Source of the DNA: an uncultured Myroides sp.
Lineage (GTDB): Bacteria > Bacteroidota > Bacteroidia > Flavobacteriales > Flavobacteriaceae
NCBI GenBank assembly: GCA_913777665.1
Contig: CAJYTF010000033.1
Span: forward strand, 27,233-91,232
Direction of reading: 5' to 3'
Length of the DNA: 64,000 bases
Shown here: positions 61,542 to 64,000 of the stretch, piece after piece
Layout: every line of letters begins with the position of its first letter
How positions within the stretch are numbered: the first letter of the stretch is position 1
Notes under the pieces: model-generated
The model's input: the letters and a program-made list of their open reading frames with translations, nothing else
The model's database searches: none
Told to the model about the DNA's origin: nothing
Translations under genes and position numbers: made by a program

Positions 61542-61696
61542 GCATGGCAAAGAAATTTAAAACCATTAGCTTATCAAAGAATATGATTACGCATTTAGTG
61601 AACCACTGAAGTCTGTGAGTAAACAGATGAAAATGAAGGGTGAATGGGTTGATTTAATGAATCTGCTGAATTTTATTCGTAAAAAAGTGATGCTCT

Positions 61697-62413
61697 TTAG
61701 AAGGAAATGCCATTTCTAAACAATAGTGCATCTACAGAATCTCTGTAAGAATTGGAGAACGGCAACTGTTCATTACTATTCAGAAAACATTTTGACTTGC
61801 TTATTTGAATACGGGATACGAACTGGATATTGACAATGTAACTTCTGTGAATTCGAATAAAATTAGCAGGCAGGTTATTTTCAAAATGTTTTAGTGTTTT
61901 ATACGCTGTGATATTCTCACCATTTATCATTCTGAAATCTGTGCTATTATTATCTGCTTTCAAATAAATAATATCCCTAAATTTAAGTATATGAAAATCA
62001 TTATACGAACGAATACATAAACTGTGCTGTAAAGGAAAAGGTGTTCTTTTCTCGAATCGCGCAAGTGACTTTCCCAAGCTGTGAATATCAGATCTTGTAA
62101 GATAATCAGAAAAACCACTTTGAATAGCTTTGAATGCGAACTCGGAAGAGTTATTCAAAGCGATAAAATAAGGTATGGTATCCAAATATTGAAACATCTC
62201 TGCAACAACATTGCAAGTAATTTCATTTTCTACAGGCTCAGAATCAACGTTAAAGATGACTAGGTGCGGTTTAAATTTTGTAATATATTCAATTGCCTTT
62301 AGATCATTCGGAAAAATTCCGGCACATGAGAAACGGGGAAAGAAAGACGAAATATCTTCTACCCGTATGCCTTCAACCTGCTGATTTCCTATAACGACAA
62401 ATGAATACTGCAC
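61697..62413 (-). CDS. LytTR-domain DNA-binding protein with degenerate receiver domain
   Basis: C-terminal LytTR: ILKFRDIIYLKADNNSTDFRMINGENITAYKTLKHFENNLPANFIRIHRSYIVNIQFVSRI. GTG start at 62413 (VQYSFVVIG) proposed because the upstream part overlaps a palindromic site; ATG at 62470 is the alternative. Confidence 0.8.
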   Translation of the reverse strand: MQYSFVVIGNQQVEGIRVEDISSFFPRFSCAGIFPNDLKAIEYITKFKPHLVIFNVDSEPVENEITCNVVAEMFQYLDTIPYFIALNNSSEFAFKAIQSGFSDYLTRSDIHSLGKSLARFEKRTPFPLQHSLCIRSYNDFHILKFRDIIYLKADNNSTDFRMINGENITAYKTLKHFENNLPANFIRIHRSYIVNIQFVSRIQISKSKCFLNSNEQLPFSNSYRDSVDALLFRNGISF

Positions 62414-62454
62414 CGTTAAAAAGTTTAGTTCAAAAGTATGTTCTTTGGATCTAA

Positions 62455-62474
62455 CTGCCGTGTAGCGCAACTAC
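62455..62474 (-). promoter_or_regulatory. GTAGTTGCGCTACACGGCAG site (minus orientation)
   Basis: 19/20 match to the site at 63230-63249; internal GTAG-N5-CTAC palindrome. Confidence 0.5.
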
Positions 62475-62554
62475 ACAAAGTGTTAATTATTCTTTTAAGC
62501 ATTTTTGTAAGAATTAAAATATTTATTCTTATTTTGTACCAAACACTATTACTT

Positions 62555-63181
62555 ATGAACATATTGCTACTTGATGATCATAGAATGACACTTGACGGTT
62601 ATTCACTGTATTTAAACCCTGAGGAAAATAATTTTTATAAAGTTTTAAATTGCAAAGATTTTTATGAATGGCTTATCTGTAATCCGGAGGTTGATTTTGC
62701 AATAATTGATCAAGAGCTACCTCCCTATCCTGAAAAAGAATTAGCGAACGGATGTGACTGCGCTGTTTTGTTGAATAGTTTAAAACCTAATTGTAAAGTC
62801 ATCATTATCACCTCTCACGAAGAAGCTGTTATTCTATATAATATCAATAAAAAGGGTAAACCAGACGCTTTAATCAGTAAATCGGATTTTGATGAAGAAA
62901 TGATAAAAAATATCATTAATGACAAAGTTTCTTTACCATTTTTTTCTGCCCGTGTAAAAAAGGCTATTACTGAGATCAATAAAAAGGAAACATTGTGGGA
63001 TCCTTTAAATCGTGAAATCCTTATGTATCTGTCGCAAGGATTCAAAATCTCTCAACTGGAACTCTTTATTCCACTCACAAAAAGTGGTATTCAGAAGAAA
63101 GTAAGTAAAATGATACAAGACTTTAATGTAAAAGATTATCAAGAACTTATTCAATTATTAAAAAAAGAAGACTGGCTATAA
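62555..63181 (+). CDS. Response regulator (NarL-like receiver with divergent C-terminal HTH), paralog 1
   Basis: MNILLLDDHRMTLDGYSLYL, FAIIDQELPPYP (phospho-Asp), DALISKSD (Lys); C-term LNREILMYLSQGFKISQLELFIPLTKSGIQKKVSKMIQDF. Start at MNILLLDD. Confidence 0.85.
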   Translation: MNILLLDDHRMTLDGYSLYLNPEENNFYKVLNCKDFYEWLICNPEVDFAIIDQELPPYPEKELANGCDCAVLLNSLKPNCKVIIITSHEEAVILYNINKKGKPDALISKSDFDEEMIKNIINDKVSLPFFSARVKKAITEINKKETLWDPLNREILMYLSQGFKISQLELFIPLTKSGIQKKVSKMIQDFNVKDYQELIQLLKKEDWL

Positions 63182-63229
63182 TATATAATTTCATTCAAAA
63201 ATTTGCTTAAGAATTATTTAACAAAAGGG

Positions 63230-63249
63230 GTAGTTGTGCTACACGGCAG
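63230..63249 (+). promoter_or_regulatory. GTAGTTGTGCTACACGGCAG site
   Basis: Ends 46 nt before the ATG at 63296; 19/20 match to the site at 62455-62474 in opposite orientation. Confidence 0.5.
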
Positions 63250-63295
63250 TTTATCTGAAAACTATTTTATTTGTGTTATAATTAAACCCTATCAA

Positions 63296-63919
63296 ATGAA
63301 TGTTTTATTAATTGATGACCACCCAATGATAATGGAAGGGTATATTTCTATCTTAAACCAACCTACCTACATATATCACAAGATAAAATCTTGCGAACAA
63401 TTTTTCAAATGGATTCATAGGGAGATTATACCTGATATTGCTGTTGTGGATTATAGTATGCCACCTTTTCCTCAACAAAACTTACATTCAGGTGCTGATT
63501 GTGTCGTACTTTTAAAAAAGTATGCTCCCAACTGCAAAATTATAATGGTTACAGGTCACGAAGAGTCAACGATATTGTATAATATATATGAACAAGTTAG
63601 TATTGATGCTCTCATTGTAAAATCTGATTTTACAACAAAAATTTTTAAGCAATCGATCTTTGATAATTTCTCTGAATCAATTTATTTGAGTCCAACAGCT
63701 AAAAAAGCACTTAATACTATTAAGGGAACTCTTCTTGATTCTAAAAACAGAGAAATCCTGATGTATTTATCAAATGGATTTAAGATTATCCAGTTACAAG
63801 ATTTTGTTTCATTATCTACAAGTGGCATACAAAAACGAATTATTAAAATGTTACAAGAATTTAATGTCTCTGACTATCAGGAATTAGTTGTTTTAGCTAA
63901 GAAAGAAGGTTTTTTGTAA
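63296..63919 (+). CDS. Response regulator, paralog 2
   Basis: MNVLLIDDHPMIMEGYISIL, IAVVDYSMPPFPQ, DALIVKSD, LDSKNREILMYLSNGFKIIQLQDFVSLSTSGIQKRIIKMLQEFNVSDYQELV; strongly similar to the preceding gene. Confidence 0.85.
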   Translation: MNVLLIDDHPMIMEGYISILNQPTYIYHKIKSCEQFFKWIHREIIPDIAVVDYSMPPFPQQNLHSGADCVVLLKKYAPNCKIIMVTGHEESTILYNIYEQVSIDALIVKSDFTTKIFKQSIFDNFSESIYLSPTAKKALNTIKGTLLDSKNREILMYLSNGFKIIQLQDFVSLSTSGIQKRIIKMLQEFNVSDYQELVVLAKKEGFL

Positions 63920-63927
63920 AACACTCT

Positions 63928-63953
63928 AAAAAGGTAGTTTAACTACCTTTTTT
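63928..63953 (+). terminator. Terminator / GTAG-N5-CTAC palindrome after paralog 2
   Basis: AAAAAGGTAGTTTAACTACCTTTTTT. Confidence 0.7.
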
Positions 63954-64000
63954 ATCAAGATTCATATATTAAGTTTGTTATTATTAATAATTAAAAATAA

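Noticed and set aside
62455-63249. 20-nt inverted repeats flanking response regulator 1 as a possible invertible DNA segment
   Set aside because: No recombinase is visible in the window, the repeats are short and each is internally palindromic. Their position upstream of gene starts is better explained as regulator-binding sites.
1-64000. CRISPR arrays, rRNA operons, intact IS elements or prophage
   Set aside because: No regularly spaced repeats, rRNA sequence, transposase, integrase or phage structural genes were recognised by reading. A dedicated search could still find degenerate remnants.

Overview
The window is a 64 kb chromosomal segment of a low-GC Bacteroidota genome, most likely Flavobacteriaceae. 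That placement rests on TAnnTTTG-like promoters, many SPII lipoproteins, a T9SS plug-like (DUF5103) protein and a mevalonate kinase-UbiA-pseudouridine synthase cluster. Positions 1-56,000 are mainly housekeeping: mevalonate kinase (partial), M3 and M16 peptidases, L,D-transpeptidases, gpmI, map, an aromatic amino acid hydroxylase, pruA, a TetR-TolC-MFP-RND efflux operon, a polyprenyl synthetase, sucAB, dgt, rplU/rpmA, rbfA and methylmalonyl-CoA epimerase, ending at a tRNA-CAU gene. From about 56.2 kb onward there is an accessory-looking regulatory module: an outer-membrane barrel, a TPR histidine kinase, a small lipoprotein, a LytTR protein with a degenerate receiver, and two paralogous response regulators. 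Recurrent GTAG-N5-CTAC palindromes lie in the module's intergenic regions. The most notable observation is a translationally coupled pair of 7TM class III nucleotide cyclases (15518-20216) whose active-site losses are complementary. One keeps both metal-binding Asp but has Glu in place of the transition-state Arg. The other keeps that Arg but has Tyr in place of the second metal Asp. This predicts an obligate heterodimeric cyclase resembling mammalian C1/C2, with an HD phosphohydrolase-like domain fused to one subunit. Other points are a zeta-type toxin gene with a single in-frame nonsense codon behind an intact antitoxin ORF, and a ~0.7 kb islet flanked by near-direct copies of a terminator hairpin.
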